From Lingula anatina (taxonomy: Eukaryota; Brachiopoda; Lingulata; Lingulida; Lingulidae): a stretch of 64,000 bases of DNA. Positions within the stretch are counted from its first letter, which is position 1, and every line of letters begins with the position of its first letter. Shown piece after piece: positions 1 to 11,088 of this stretch. The DNA is taken from the NCBI RefSeq assembly GCF_001039355.2, contig NW_019775567.1, positions 150,140 through 214,139 on the forward strand. The letters are read 5' to 3'. The notes below the pieces were generated by a model. That model did not search any database, was not told the origin of the DNA, and saw only the letters and a program-made list of their open reading frames with translations. The translations under genes and the position numbers were made by a program.

Positions 1-1172
1 TAAAGAATACCTGGAATATATCTCAGAATCAATATTTAATAAAATAAAATTCCAGTAATGAATTACTAGTACAAAATAGACAAAACAAGCACAAAATGTA
101 ATAAAAAGACTTCAATTTTAGTTCAGCTTCCACCTATTTTGCCCAGTTATTCATAGACTTCACCTAAAACTTGTAAAAACTCAAATACTACAATATATTA
201 AAACAATATCATAAATGTTAAAAAAATGTCCTTTCCGAAACAGGGATGTTTCGGAAAGGACATTTATTTTAACATGACACTGCAATTAGCACACATGTCC
301 ATGCAAAATAATATTTTACACAATCATGAAGCATAACATAAAGAACTAATGCAAGGTAAAGTGAAGTACAGAAGTCCTCAGAATATCTCAGAATCAAAAA
401 CTTCATGGAGTCACATTTAATACTGAAACAGGAAAATTACAAAATGTCATTGATTCGTCATATTTTGGATATTTTCATCCATTTTTTTTGCAAATACATA
501 AAAGAGCAATACTCCCTGAGTAAAACTAAGTGGTTTTTTGGAGATCAATACCTTAAATTACCATAAAAGTCACACACTTCAAGGTTTAGCTTATGAAAAT
601 TAAAAAAATGATTTTCAAAATTCAAATGATCATATCTTTATACATACACAAGGTTTTATCTCGGGATTGTCATTTCTTATACCCTTCAGGTCTATACTTT
701 CAAGAAAAGTACACATTTCAACACAAAAATGACTTCTATTTTTGACCCTTGGTGGGAAAAAAAGGAGCCCAGGATTGTAAAAATGCCCTTATTGGGGGGG
801 GGGGGGCTGCATAAGTACTGATTCCCCCTGATAAAATAAGATATAAAAATCAACTCTTATTTATTGTAAGTGTAGAACAACTTTAAAAAAAAATGCCTTC
901 CCAGTGACAAAAACAATATAGGGGAGTATTGGTTTGAAGAGGGTAAAGAGATTACCCCTTATACAGTCAATAACAATGTACAATATCTTAAAAGAATTCT
1001 AAATGTGAAAATAGTTTCATGGGAGCTCAGTTTTGATAGTCAGACAGTTTTCATTTATGACAGATCCACAAATATTTGATTTACCTGTTAAGAACTATCA
1101 GACTTAATTTTGTGTCTGTAGCATACATGCACATAATGTAAATTTCGTGCATATAAGGGACCAAGTAGGAAG
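1..1172. other. non-coding left flank upstream of CLN3
   Basis: No convincing exon is seen on either strand. The stretch is AT-rich and holds a strong hairpin at 215-275 and a G-run near 797-810. It should contain the CLN3 promoter and any 5' UTR exon, but no TATA box or clear start site could be assigned. Confidence 0.6.
215..275. repeat. long near-perfect inverted repeat (hairpin)
   Basis: The left arm 215-241 pairs with the right arm 248-275. The inner 18 bp (224-241 with 248-265) are a perfect reverse complement, and the outer 9 bp (215-223 with 267-275) also match, with only A266 unpaired. The loop is 6 nt (242-247). It could be a foldback transposon remnant or simply an extruding palindrome. 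The very short loop argues against a typical miRNA precursor. Confidence 0.85.
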
Positions 1173-1211
1173 ATGGCTATGCATTCACATTGTCAGAATG
1201 AACTTTATTGA
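1173..1211 (+). promoter_or_regulatory. short upstream ORF overlapping the CLN3 start
   Basis: An ATG at 1173 opens a 12-codon ORF ([12 protein letters not shown]) that ends with TGA at 1209-1211, just after the CLN3 ATG at 1198 and in another frame. If the CLN3 mRNA starts upstream of 1173, ribosomes reading it would bypass the CLN3 start. The transcript start is not known, so the regulatory role is inferred. Confidence 0.4.
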
Positions 1212-1697
1212 TTCAGACTCAGAAGAAAACCCTCCTCGACTCCCACCATCAAAATGGACATTGAGAAGGAACCTGGTGGGCTTTTGGCTATTTGGCCTGT
1301 GCAATAACTATCCGTACGTGATTATGTTGAGTGCTGCGATGACCATTCTTCACGACAATGGGCTGCCATCTGGGGATGTTCAGGTACAGAATGATTTAAT
1401 TAATAATAATTGAATAATTAATGGATTGAGTATTAAATTTGATTTTAAAAAATTGATTGAATAATTTTTTTGCATTGTTTCTGGGGTTTCTGTTGGCCTA
1501 TGTAGCTGTCTTTTTTCCTATGAAAAAGCATTGTATTTATTCATTTGTCCAGTTTAATTTAATAAGATTTGAATTAAATTAAATTTATGAAATTGAAAAT
1601 AGGACATTTGTCTGCTTCTTAAGTGTAAAATATCATTGTTATCAAAGAAATCAGTATTCATTCTGTTGACAATTTAACTGCATAATAAAGTAAAGAT

Positions 1698-1778
<81 letters not shown>

Positions 1779-4700
1779 CTATCCCTATTTAAATTCTGTT
1801 TCAGACTAACACAAGTTCCAATAGTTCAAGACACCTGCACTGTAATCCAATAGGGACAGGGGTGAGTCAAGTCAGTATGACACTATGGTCCAGCTGATAT
1901 TGGTCATTATTATATAATTATCATAGAATACTGCCTAAGACCCCATTTCCATCTACTTTAGATCATCTACATTGATCTACTTTAGATCGACCTAACTCCC
2001 TGGGGGTTCAAGCTAAATAGCTGTCAGCCGGGCGGACACGAAAGTTAATTACCCCCTTACAGCTTGTAGCTGGATTATCTGACAGTAATCTAGTGAGACT
2101 CCCCGCGGGGATAGATCAATTTAAAAGCTCTGGGAATACAGCCTAATATCTGGGAATATGAGGTCTGACAAAAACAATACTGACCCAGGACACAGTCCGT
2201 GGTTTTTGATAAATCAGAGTGAAGAAAACTTAATTCGTCCATCAATCAAGTGACTGCCCAATCAGAGTTAAGGAAACATAGCATGCATCAATCACTGCAG
2301 CTCGTTTTCTGTCGCTTTTCTAAGGTCTGTACTCTATAGTCAACAGCTTAAGTCAATAATTGTATAACAGGCCTGTAGCCAGGTGGGGGTTTGGGGGGGG
2401 GGGTTGAATGAACCCTCCTCTTTGCTGGTAAAAGGTCCCCTCTGGATAAAATTTTATCTAGGTACACAAAGGGTTCATGGTTAAAGGTTTGCTTTTTCAG
2501 AAAAAGAACCCCGCTTTTGTAATCGCTGGCTGTGGGCCTTATCATATTGTCAATCTCAGTATTGGTCACCGATTATAAAGTTTCGGTCACATCACTTCCA
2601 GGCAGTGCTGCTGGCTGATATCCTCCCAGTGATTATCATCAAAGCCACAGCTCCTTTCTTCATACATAGAGTACAGTACAAGTAAGTGGAGCACGCTTTT
2701 AAGATGAGATTGTTTCCATCGTCATTATTTCATCTTCTTTTTTCGAATTGCGTGAGGGTTGTTCTGCAAAACATCTGTGTTGTGTCAGAGAGTCCCCCAT
2801 GATACAGAGTCCGGTTCTTATTAATTTGTACAGGTAAGCCTGGCCCTAGATTTTGACCCATTCACGTCAGGCTAGGTCTAACCTGTATAATTAAATGGAG
2901 GGTGGACTCTCTGTTACATGGACCCTCAGTTTTGTCCCAGTTCTACAAAATGGTGATTGTCCGATTCATGTCAGTAATGCACACATTTTTTATGCACTAT
3001 TGTTTTACATCACTTTTTAATTACAGATGATTTTTTTCCCATATAAGAGGATAATGATATAAAACAACAAATAAAACGTGGTAAGTCAGAATTATGGAAA
3101 TATATGTGTGTATACTTACAACTTGTGTTTTCTATATTACTTTCAGTGTCAGAGTGGCATTGGTAATCTTGTTTGGTGCTGCCAGTTTTCTCACAGTTGC
3201 ATTTTCTCTTGAAGTATGGCTATCTCTTCTGGGTAGGTGCTTGCTGCAGGCCTTACTTGGTTTTGTCATTTAATTAATTTTGTGACTGTGTGTTCAAATA
3301 TACATCCTGGACTTTAATGACAGACTTAAAACAACAACATTTGAACACAAGTCCGTGCTACTTTATTTCTTTTTATATATATATAGGCACAAGAGCTGTA
3401 TGCTGAGTGGCAGCCACTGTACATAAAAAAAAAAACATTTTGGTGTATTCTTATTTTAGATTTTGGTCTACACTGATAAAAGAGTAGAAGTCTCTTATAA
3501 AAAGAAACAAATGGAATATTTCAGTACCAATATTTAATTTTAATTTGGACTACTTAGGATTTATCCTGAATTTAATAAAACCAAATCTTTTGATTTTAAA
3601 CTCAACACCCAATGACGGTCTAAAATTCTGTTGTAAATCCATCCTCAGCCGGTGTCATAGGCTACACAATCCACATTCTATTACCCTAACTTCATTTGTC
3701 TACCGCAGGTGTGGTGTTTGCCAGTGTCAGCGGTGGGTTGGGAGAACTGACTTTCCTGCAGCTGACGACTTTCTATGATGTGTAAGTGAACCCTCTTCAG
3801 TCATTTTGCCTGCAGCGCAGCCAAGCAGGTCTTTATGTTGTAGATATCCTTTTCTTCTTGGCACATTTTTTTAAATGGACTTATTTTGAAATATCTCAAG
3901 TTTAGTTTTATTGAGAAAGTTTTTTTTTTTTTTTTGTTTTTTTTTTTTGGGGGGGGGATATTTTTAGCAAATATTGTAATGTATGTGCAGAAACGATGGC
4001 CTTTAAAAGTAATTGAAACACACATGTAGTGCTTAATTAATTCATTTATTGTTATCATTATTATTATTATTATCATTATTATTATTATTATTATTATACA
4101 GGCACACAGTGTCAGCGTTTGCCTCAGGGACTGGAGGGGCAGGGTTATTCGGAGCCCTCTCTTACGCGGGACTGAGAACTGCCAAGGTGTCGCCCAGGAA
4201 TTCTATACTCATTATGCTTGTTATACCTGTTGCCATGGCAATAGCTTTTTATATCATTTTGGTCAAGCCCCCTCAGCTTGGAGGACATTGTTTTGGTGGT
4301 AGAGAGTATAGTCTTCTAGCCCCAGGTCAGGAGAGCAGTAGTTATCAGGAATCTGGGAAAACTGGTGTGTACACTGGGTTCTCACAACTTCTGAAAAATC
4401 TGTCACATTTTATTCAACTCTGCAACCAAAACAAGGAGGAGGTTGGGTGTTCGCCTTTGTTGAATTGTTAATTTTCAGCTTAACTTTAAAATGTTCAGGA
4501 GAGGCCTAATATGGGTCAATTGAGAGTCATTTCTGGTGGTGATCCATTAATTATAGTGAAAGTCTGGCATCTTTGACTGCTTTTCTAGCTTAGTAATGCT
4601 GCAGAATTTGTGGACAAAGAAAATATGTCTTTGGGACATTTTCAAACTCAGTTAATTTTTATTTATTTTTATATAATGCACACTGAGTGGTTGCTCACAG

Positions 4701-7138
4701 GACTATTTCAGACAGACAGAAAATAAGCACAACTTTTAATTTTGTTGTCTCTTCAGGTGCTGCTATGTCAAGGTACACATTTAAGGAAAAGCTTTTTCTT
4801 ATAAAGGTAAAACTTGCAGAAACTTAATTACATTAGTGTGAACATTTTGGTTGAGGCAGGCTGTATGTCAGATGGTAATGAGGAAAGCTACAGTACAATA
4901 TTTAAATCACTTCACATTGAACTTATCTGAGGACAAGTAATATTTTTTGATCACGTCAAAAAAGAATATTAATATTTATAACTAGAATATGTTAAATGAC
5001 TTCAGATAACATTTGATTATTCTGTAGATTTTCCCCACAACCAATTAATGGGGATGGTTATTTATTTTATGTGTAATATGAAGTGATATTATTTTTCCCA
5101 GCCCCTGCTCAAGTATATGGTGCCACTGACGTTGGTCTATTTTGCTGAATATTTGATCAACCAGGGATTGGTGAGTCTGCGGAATTAAAACGAATAAGGA
5201 CTTGGGCTTGATGACTAAGCTTAATGTGCTGTAAAATATAAATTTTTGTTGAGATGAAATTAAATATTCATGGAGAATAAGTTCATCTGGGTATATAACA
5301 CATTGTTGTGTAAAAGGTTCCTTTTTCCATCAGAAATAATTGGCAAGGATGTTAAAATACCTTCGTGCATAAAAGATTTCAAATGAAAGGTTTTAGAAAG
5401 ATGAAAAGAAAAAGAAAAAAAGGGGCTTGTCAGCTGCCTGGTGATAATTGGTCATGAAGTTTAGAATCCTGGCCTGTGTGTTCTATGTTTAAGATGGACT
5501 AGGTGACATTTGAAAGTCATCATCTTAGAAACGTAAATATTGTCATAGGTACAAAATTAACTGCGTAATGAATTTTGCTACATGTATTTGGTCTGACATG
5601 ATGATGATAATAATAGTGTACATTCTGTTTTTCAGTATGAATTAGTGAACTTTGAAGACATCTGGCTTACTAATGATGAGCAGTATGAGTGGTAAGTGAC
5701 ACATTTTCAAAATTCTCCTCACTGTACAGCTGACATTTTTAGAGAACGATTATTTGTTACCTTTGGGTTGAAAATAAGAACCAAGGATCTGGTTTCAAAA
5801 TTGAGATGGAGCCTTCTGGTTGAATAAAAGCACAGAAAGCTCCCTTCTCCCCCATGCACCCTTGTTTGATTTTTTTTTTTATTATTATTATTCACCAAAA
5901 GGTATCAGTTAATCTTTTTCACACAAATCAGTTTTATAGATGAATTCTTAATGTTTGATCATGAAAAAACATCAAAAGAAGCATCAGTTTTGATATGAAC
6001 TGATTGCAGCAGGACCAGTTCTTTAGACTTCATTTTTGACCTCTTCCCCAGGTACCAGATGGACTACCAGCTGGGGGTGTTTATTTCACGGTCCTCGGGC
6101 AGTGTTCTTCCCATCAACAGACTCTGGATACTCCCCATACTACAGGTAACTGGGAAAATTTTATCATATTTCATATAAGAATTTCTGGTCTTACAGTTCC
6201 AGATACTTTTTTTACCAATTACATATTTTTCTACCAGGGCAACAGATTGACTTTTCACAGATATTGACAGATATGTCTCTCGATAAATAGACAGTCATTT
6301 TGGTCTGATGTCACCTCAGCAAAAAATGTCCACAGTAATTACTGCGGCCCTGGTAGAGGGTACCAGATACAGGTGATCAAAATTACAACTTATACTCGGC
6401 TTCAATTAAGAGACATGCATGATTATATTTTCTTGGCGTTCTGTAATTTGACTGATCTCGTTTCCCGCCTTTCATTTTATTACCTGTTTATTTCAGTTCG
6501 TAAACCTGGGTGTATTTACCTCAGACGCTATACTTCGTTACATGCCCAGCATCTGGATCGTTCTGATGCTGATTTTCTGGGAGGGACTGTTAGGTGGCGC
6601 CGCCTATGTTAATACATTCCGTAAAATCAGAGAAGAGGTGAGCTTTCAATATCAGACCTTTGCAGAGATGCAAAAGACAATTTCCTCCTTATGAATGACT
6701 TTTTAATTTTTTTTGGAAGAGAATGTGTTGATAAATAAGTTTATTTTTATATGGTTTTTATAAATTTATTTTTAGAATTAAATTGTTTATTTTGCCATGT
6801 GTTACAGACCAAAAGATGGTGATGCAGTTTTTGTATTTCTCAAGGCTCTGTACAGAAAATTCAGTCTGCTTTAAAAATTAGATGCTGTTTTTATGCGAGC
6901 TCTATCAGTTACTCCCAGCATTATTGCTGTACATTTCTGTGACAATTATGAATATTGTGTAATAAAATATATATTGTATAATATTATAATGTATTGTAAC
7001 CTATTGCCTATATTTCAGATCCCTGCAGACCATCGGGAGTTCAGTCTGGGCGTGGCGTCCCTGGGGGATGCTCTGGGGATAGCTGTGGCTGGGATGGTTT
7101 CTATTCCACTCCATGTCGTACTATGTGATAATGTGTAG
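1198..7138 (+). CDS. CLN3 / battenin, lysosomal membrane protein
   Basis: Coding exons: 1198-1383, 1805-1861, 2602-2681, 3147-3232, 3709-3781, 4102-4364, 4757-4806, 5102-5170, 5636-5691, 6052-6145, 6497-6637, 7019-7138. All joins are GT-AG and in frame and give 424 residues (human CLN3 has 438). Family landmarks are the first helix [20 protein letters not shown] (exon 1), [14 protein letters not shown] (exon 6), [14 protein letters not shown] (exons 8-9), SRSS (exon 10) and [12 protein letters not shown] (exon 11). The loop after exon 6 has EYSLL, a possible tyrosine- or dileucine-type lysosomal sorting signal. The last four residues, CDNV, resemble a CaaX prenylation box, which human CLN3 also has (CQLS). 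The family is a multi-pass late-endosome/lysosome protein, mutated in juvenile Batten disease and linked to glycerophosphodiester export. The start was chosen because it gives the expected short acidic N-terminus; exon 2 is the least certain exon. Confidence 0.95.
1698..1779. repeat. (CT)n then (TA)n microsatellite
   Basis: About 70 bp of CT dinucleotides with one interruption, passing directly into a short TA run. It lies in CLN3 intron 1, about 25 bp upstream of the exon 2 acceptor, and so forms part of its pyrimidine-rich tract. Confidence 0.95.
1935..2150. repeat. interspersed repeat R1, copy 1
   Basis: Shares long blocks with 26606-26825, including GATCGACCTAACTCCCTGGG, CTAAATAGCTGTCAG, GGGCGGACACGAAAG and TGACAGTAATCTAGTGAGAC. 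The ends are imperfectly inverted (GATCGA-rich on both sides), as in a degraded non-autonomous DNA transposon. It lies in CLN3 intron 2. Boundaries are approximate. Confidence 0.75.
2370..2538. repeat. G-run MITE-like repeat R5, copy 1
   Basis: Resembles 23896-24076: both begin CCTGTAGC(C/T)GG followed by a long G run, both contain a TCTAGGTA block and a GGTAAAAGGT- or GGTTAAAGGT-like block, and both end near GCTGGC. The ends GGCCTGTAGCCAG and (reversed) GGCCCACAGCCAG are inverted. Sits in CLN3 intron 2. Confidence 0.65.
6231..6356. mobile_element. foldback MITE R2, copy A (126 bp)
   Basis: Begins CTACCAGGGCAACAGATTGA and ends GCGGCCCTGGTAG, so the two ends are inverted copies of CTACCAGGGC. 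Internal blocks such as ACAGATATGTCTC are shared with copy B at 25544-25666. No open reading frame. It lies in CLN3 intron 10. No clear target-site duplication was found. Confidence 0.8.
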
Positions 7139-8111
7139 GTGAAGGCATCTGCAGATGCTTCTTCTGGGTCCCACTTCAACATTTCATAGAAAATATCTTG
7201 CATTTGATTTTACTGCCTTTCATCATACAGCTGCTTTATGAAAGAAAAATGTATTCCATTTTTGAATTATATTTAATCATCTTTAACCAGATGAATGTTA
7301 TATTACTTAAAATAACACCTGGAACGGTGCATAAATTAATACTTACAGCACTCAAGCACAAAGGTCTGTGTTTATCCTCATCTTATGAGAGGTGCATTGA
7401 CAAGTGTATAATACATATGCAACATAGCACTATTTTTCTTTTACTTTTTATGTGCAATTTTATATCAAATTATGTTCAGATTTCACTGTTGAACCTCAAA
7501 ATGTATAAGAATCTCTTTGTCTCCTCACCAGTTTGAATTTGTGAGAGCAATTTAAGACAATTTTGTCATTTTTCATTAAATCTCACACATACTTGGTGCT
7601 AGGAAAGTAGGGACCATTAATGAAATCAGGTTTTGTACAATAACATGTATCATCATTGTTTATTTTAATTGTAATGGTTACATGATTACATCACTTTTGG
7701 ATATATCTGGTGAAGACTACTTATTGTACAGCTATAATGTCAGTGGTTGTGGTTTCATTTTTATCATGATGCACTCGCTCAACATTTATAAAATGAATAA
7801 AACCTTTTATTACAAAATGAAATTTTTTTCTCACTGATAATTTAGAAATGTAAATGTTATTGAGCTTTAGCAGCACTGCTAAGTTACCTAAGCAACATCT
7901 TTTTATACATAAAGTAAGTAGAAAACAAATTTTAAAGATTTCATCTTTAAAACAACATATAAAGAATACAAGCTTTGCATATCTCACATCAAAAAAAAAA
8001 AAAAGCATTTTGCATTTTCAACATGCATCTTCCCACATAACCCGTTTGTTTCTTTCCCTTCTCATTTCAGTTGTTTTAATTTGCACAATTTCTGTCCATT
8101 TCATGCTTTTT
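7139..8111. other. 3' UTRs of convergent CLN3 and MFSD3
   Basis: No coding sequence is supported here. The region lies between two stop codons facing each other and should hold both 3' UTRs. The only canonical AATAAA found for CLN3 is at 7796-7801. Confidence 0.6.
7796..7811. terminator. mirrored poly(A) signals for CLN3 (+) and MFSD3 (-)
   Basis: AATAAA at 7796-7801 on the + strand is followed four bases later by TTTATT at 7806-7811, which is AATAAA on the - strand. They lie 658 nt past the CLN3 stop and about 300 nt past the MFSD3 stop. A shared site would make the two transcripts overlap by only a few tens of bases. Confidence 0.55.
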
Positions 8112-9792
8112 TCAGTCAACTTTTTCAAATTTATTCTCATATGAAACCTGTTCTTCCTCATCCTCCTCGCCTTCCTCTTCTTCTTCCTCTTCTTCTTCCC
8201 TATTGAGGAATACCACCAAGTTACTTGGGCATGAGTTAAAATAGAGTAATAATAAGAAAGAAAGTCCAATGAATATAACAAACACCAGTGGATAACCCAG
8301 CACGTCCACCATGTATCCAGCCAGAGAGATGAAGATTAGTTTTCCAAGAACCTCCAATGTCGCTAGGAAAGTGAAATGGGTTGCCTGACTTTTTTCTGGT
8401 GCATGTTGGGAACACTGCATCATCAAGGTGAAGGTCACTGTGGTTACCATGCCGCTGATTAGCATGAGGACACAGAAAGCCCACACTGCTGCATCTGCAG
8501 ATATGAAAAGAGAAAATCTTGTAGAATTGCCAAGTTATGCTGAAAACCTGTGCTTAAATAATTTCTATTATCTGCCTTATAAATCCAAACAAAAACAGTA
8601 CTGGCAAACATTTATTGTATAATTCAACCAAAAAGACAAGTATTTATATTTAAGTATGTATTTTTAATGATGAAATGACAAGTAGGAGAACTGAATATCA
8701 CTTTAGTGGGATATATAAACATCTCATAATTTGTTTGCATATACAAAACTATAAATCTTGTTGCCTGAATAAGAAACTTCATTGTCAGCAATTCCCTGAT
8801 ATCCATACTCACAGTAGGAAAGAGTGGTGCTGAAGATACCGGTATCCCATGATGCCACCACCCACAGCAGAGCGCCAAGTGGCAGCAGACGACACACACT
8901 CAGCTGCTTCAGGACAAACACTGCTGGAAGCCTGCAGAAAAAATAAAACATCTTAAAGGGATAATAACTCTTCGTATGAGATCTATATTTCACTATAAAA
9001 ACCTTGTGAATAACTCATAGAAATATAATATATTCTGTTTTACCACAAAAACAGTAGTTATAGCTTTTATTCTGATATTTGAACTTGTCTTTAGACCACG
9101 TGACCTCCATTGATGTCTATACTCTGTTAAAATCTCTTAAGAGATTTTAACAAAAAACCAAACTTTTTAGAAAAAAACCAGGAACTAACTTTGAATGTAA
9201 AAATGGATTCATTAACCATTGGTAAGTATGGGAAAATTGTTGTTTACTCCAGGAAAATTCATTTTTTGGCCGAAACGAAGAGTTATTATTGCTTTAAGCC
9301 AAGACATTTCTCAAAAACTAGCAAGCAGATAATAAAGATCAGGCTGACAAAAAGAAAAGCGCCTCTAATTCAACTTTACAGTAGAAAAACACTTTATAGT
9401 AGAAAGACGCATTTTTTATAAAATCAGCCAAATATTTTTTCCATTGGCTCTTAAATTTATGAGATATATTCATGATTAATTTTAAACTGAACTGGCAAAA
9501 CAGAAATAAAAACTTTCTATCTTTACTCCTAGCACACCTACCTTATCTGATTTGATTTTACAGCGGTGGTTTAAGATAAGAATTCTTAAGACTGGACATT
9601 TTTCAACATCCAAATTTAACATATAACAAGGATGTTACTCACCCATACTTGGACAGGACCCAGCCGCCCAACATGGATCCACATATGGAGACGCTCTGGC
9701 CCACGATACCCGTCCACAGCCCTATGTCTGGTGCTGCCACCTTGTGGTCCACCAGGAACAGTGGAAGCATGTTGCAGGCACCCTGTTCTCCT

Positions 9793-9858
<66 letters not shown>

Positions 9859-11088
9859 ACTTTATGGTAAGATATTTTCAAATGCCTGATTAAATAATTC
9901 ATAATTCTATGTGGAAAACAGCAAATGATTTATTAATTTTGCCAAATCGTCAGTGAATTAGTTATGAATTAGTATACGATAAGAAAATTATGCTTATGCT
10001 TTCCGTAGGAACTTCGACTGCATTTTAACTGTAAAGTTGTGACTACAAGATAAAAGATTTCACACAGCAGAAGTAGCGGAATCTTTTTACCCCCTCTCTC
10101 TTCTTTCTAGAAAAAATATAATTTGAAAAAAGTCTCCCAGACCATGTGACCAGTGAACTAATTAGTATTAGGCTCATACTGCCCTATATATATATATATC
10201 CTATATATCAACTGACTAATCAATGCGCACATAACAATTTACCAATAACTGCTCACCTAACTTGTACAACAGCACGTAGCCAATGACCCACTTTGTTCCT
10301 GGAGTGTTGAGTATATTGCACACAAACTGCAGCCCACCATTTGACAATCTTTCTCCCTGGTCAGTTTTGGGTTGTCCAGAGTCATGAGAGTGACCATGGT
10401 GATGAGAGTAACCATGGTGATGAGAGTGACCATGTTCATCAAGATTATGAGATATGTGCTGGTCAGGAAAGTGGCCATCGTCTTCATCTTCACAATCAGT
10501 TAACATCCCCTGTTCCACCATGTCCAGGTGTCTTAACATTGGGGACAGGTACATGAAGAGCACCGCCTCCACGTACAGCGCACTTAACGTCAGAAAAGTC
10601 CCTAACCAGCCGATAATTCCCATAGTCCATGTTAAAACTCCTCCCCCAAAGAGTGACCCAACTTTATACCCTACCACTTGAGCAATGTTTCCCTGACTTA
10701 ACTCATCAGGGTGGAGAATCTTAATAGCGAGTCCGTCCACCGCAATGTCTTGCACTGACGTAAAAATATTCAATATTAAAAGTACGCTACATAGCAGCAG
10801 AATGTGTTCAGGAGTAATGAATGCACCTATTGCACAAGACAGCACCAATCCAAGCATGCTCCCAATGAGCCATTTTCTTTTTGTGCTGTATCTGTCCACA
10901 AATGGTGCCCACAGCACTTTGCAAAACCAGGGGGCGAATAAAAACTTGTATAATCCAACACTGGTTAGAGAGACTCCTTTACTCCGTAAGTATACTGGAA
11001 GAAATCCTGTCTGTATTCCATAAGGCAATCCTTGTACAAAGTACAGGAAGAAAAGCACCACTAAGTTCTTTGATATTGACTTCAACAT
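8112..11088 (-). CDS. MFSD3-like major facilitator transporter
   Basis: Coding exons in transcript order: 11088-10257, 9790-9643, 8931-8813, 8494-8112; GT-AG joins are in frame and give 493 residues (human MFSD3 has 412). Family motifs: LYFVQGLPYGIQTGFLPVYL in helix 1, APWFCKVLWAPFVD, VQDIAVDGLA, QVVGYKVGSLFGGG, GYVLLYKLGEQGA across the exon 1/2 join, and GMVTTVTFTLMMQCSQ with ATHFTFLATLEVLGKL in exon 4. MFSD3 is related to SLC33A1-type acetyl-CoA transporters; its substrate is not settled. Two additions explain the extra length: a His-rich central loop (about residues 214-235) and an acidic poly-Glu C-tail. An acceptor-like site just upstream of the ATG (TTCCAG, near 11116) suggests a separate 5' UTR exon. 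Confidence 0.93.
8165..8208 (-). repeat. coding (GAR)n tract giving a poly-Glu tail in MFSD3
   Basis: On the - strand this GAA/GAG/GGA-rich tract encodes nine consecutive Glu followed by GEEDEEE after the last membrane helix. It reads as an expanded trinucleotide repeat in frame with the C-terminal tail, a part absent from human MFSD3. Confidence 0.8.
8953..9297. mobile_element. TTAA-flanked MITE R3, copy 1 (345 bp)
   Basis: Starts TTAAAGGGATAATAACTC and ends with the inverse, GAGTTATTATTGCTTTAA; the terminal inverted repeat is about 22 bp with two differences. Each end carries TTAA, the target duplicated by piggyBac-type transposases. A full-length relative lies inverted at 17196-17532. Sits in the MFSD3 intron between exons 2 and 3. 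No transposase ORF. Confidence 0.8.
9798..9855. repeat. (TA)n microsatellite abutting an MFSD3 splice acceptor
   Basis: About 29 TA units. On the - strand the repeat ends a few bases before the TTTACCAG acceptor of MFSD3 exon 2 (exon start 9790), so the normal pyrimidine tract is replaced by alternating TA. Confidence 0.95.
10381..10438 (-). repeat. coding 18-bp minisatellite giving a His-rich loop in MFSD3
   Basis: Three near-identical 18-bp units encode Ser-His-His-His-Gly-type motifs within DEHGHSHHHGYSHHHGHSHD. The loop lies between the predicted N- and C-terminal six-helix bundles, normally cytosolic in MFS transporters. His-rich loops of this kind are typical of zinc carriers (ZIP, CDF); a metal role here is only inferred. 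Confidence 0.8.

Noticed and set aside
215-275. miRNA precursor
   Set aside because: The loop of 6 nt and almost continuous pairing do not fit a typical animal pre-miRNA.
9191-9421. ORFs with shared MDSLTIG residues at 9191 and in reverse at 17378
   Set aside because: Their likeness comes from the two R3 MITE copies, not from a protein gene.
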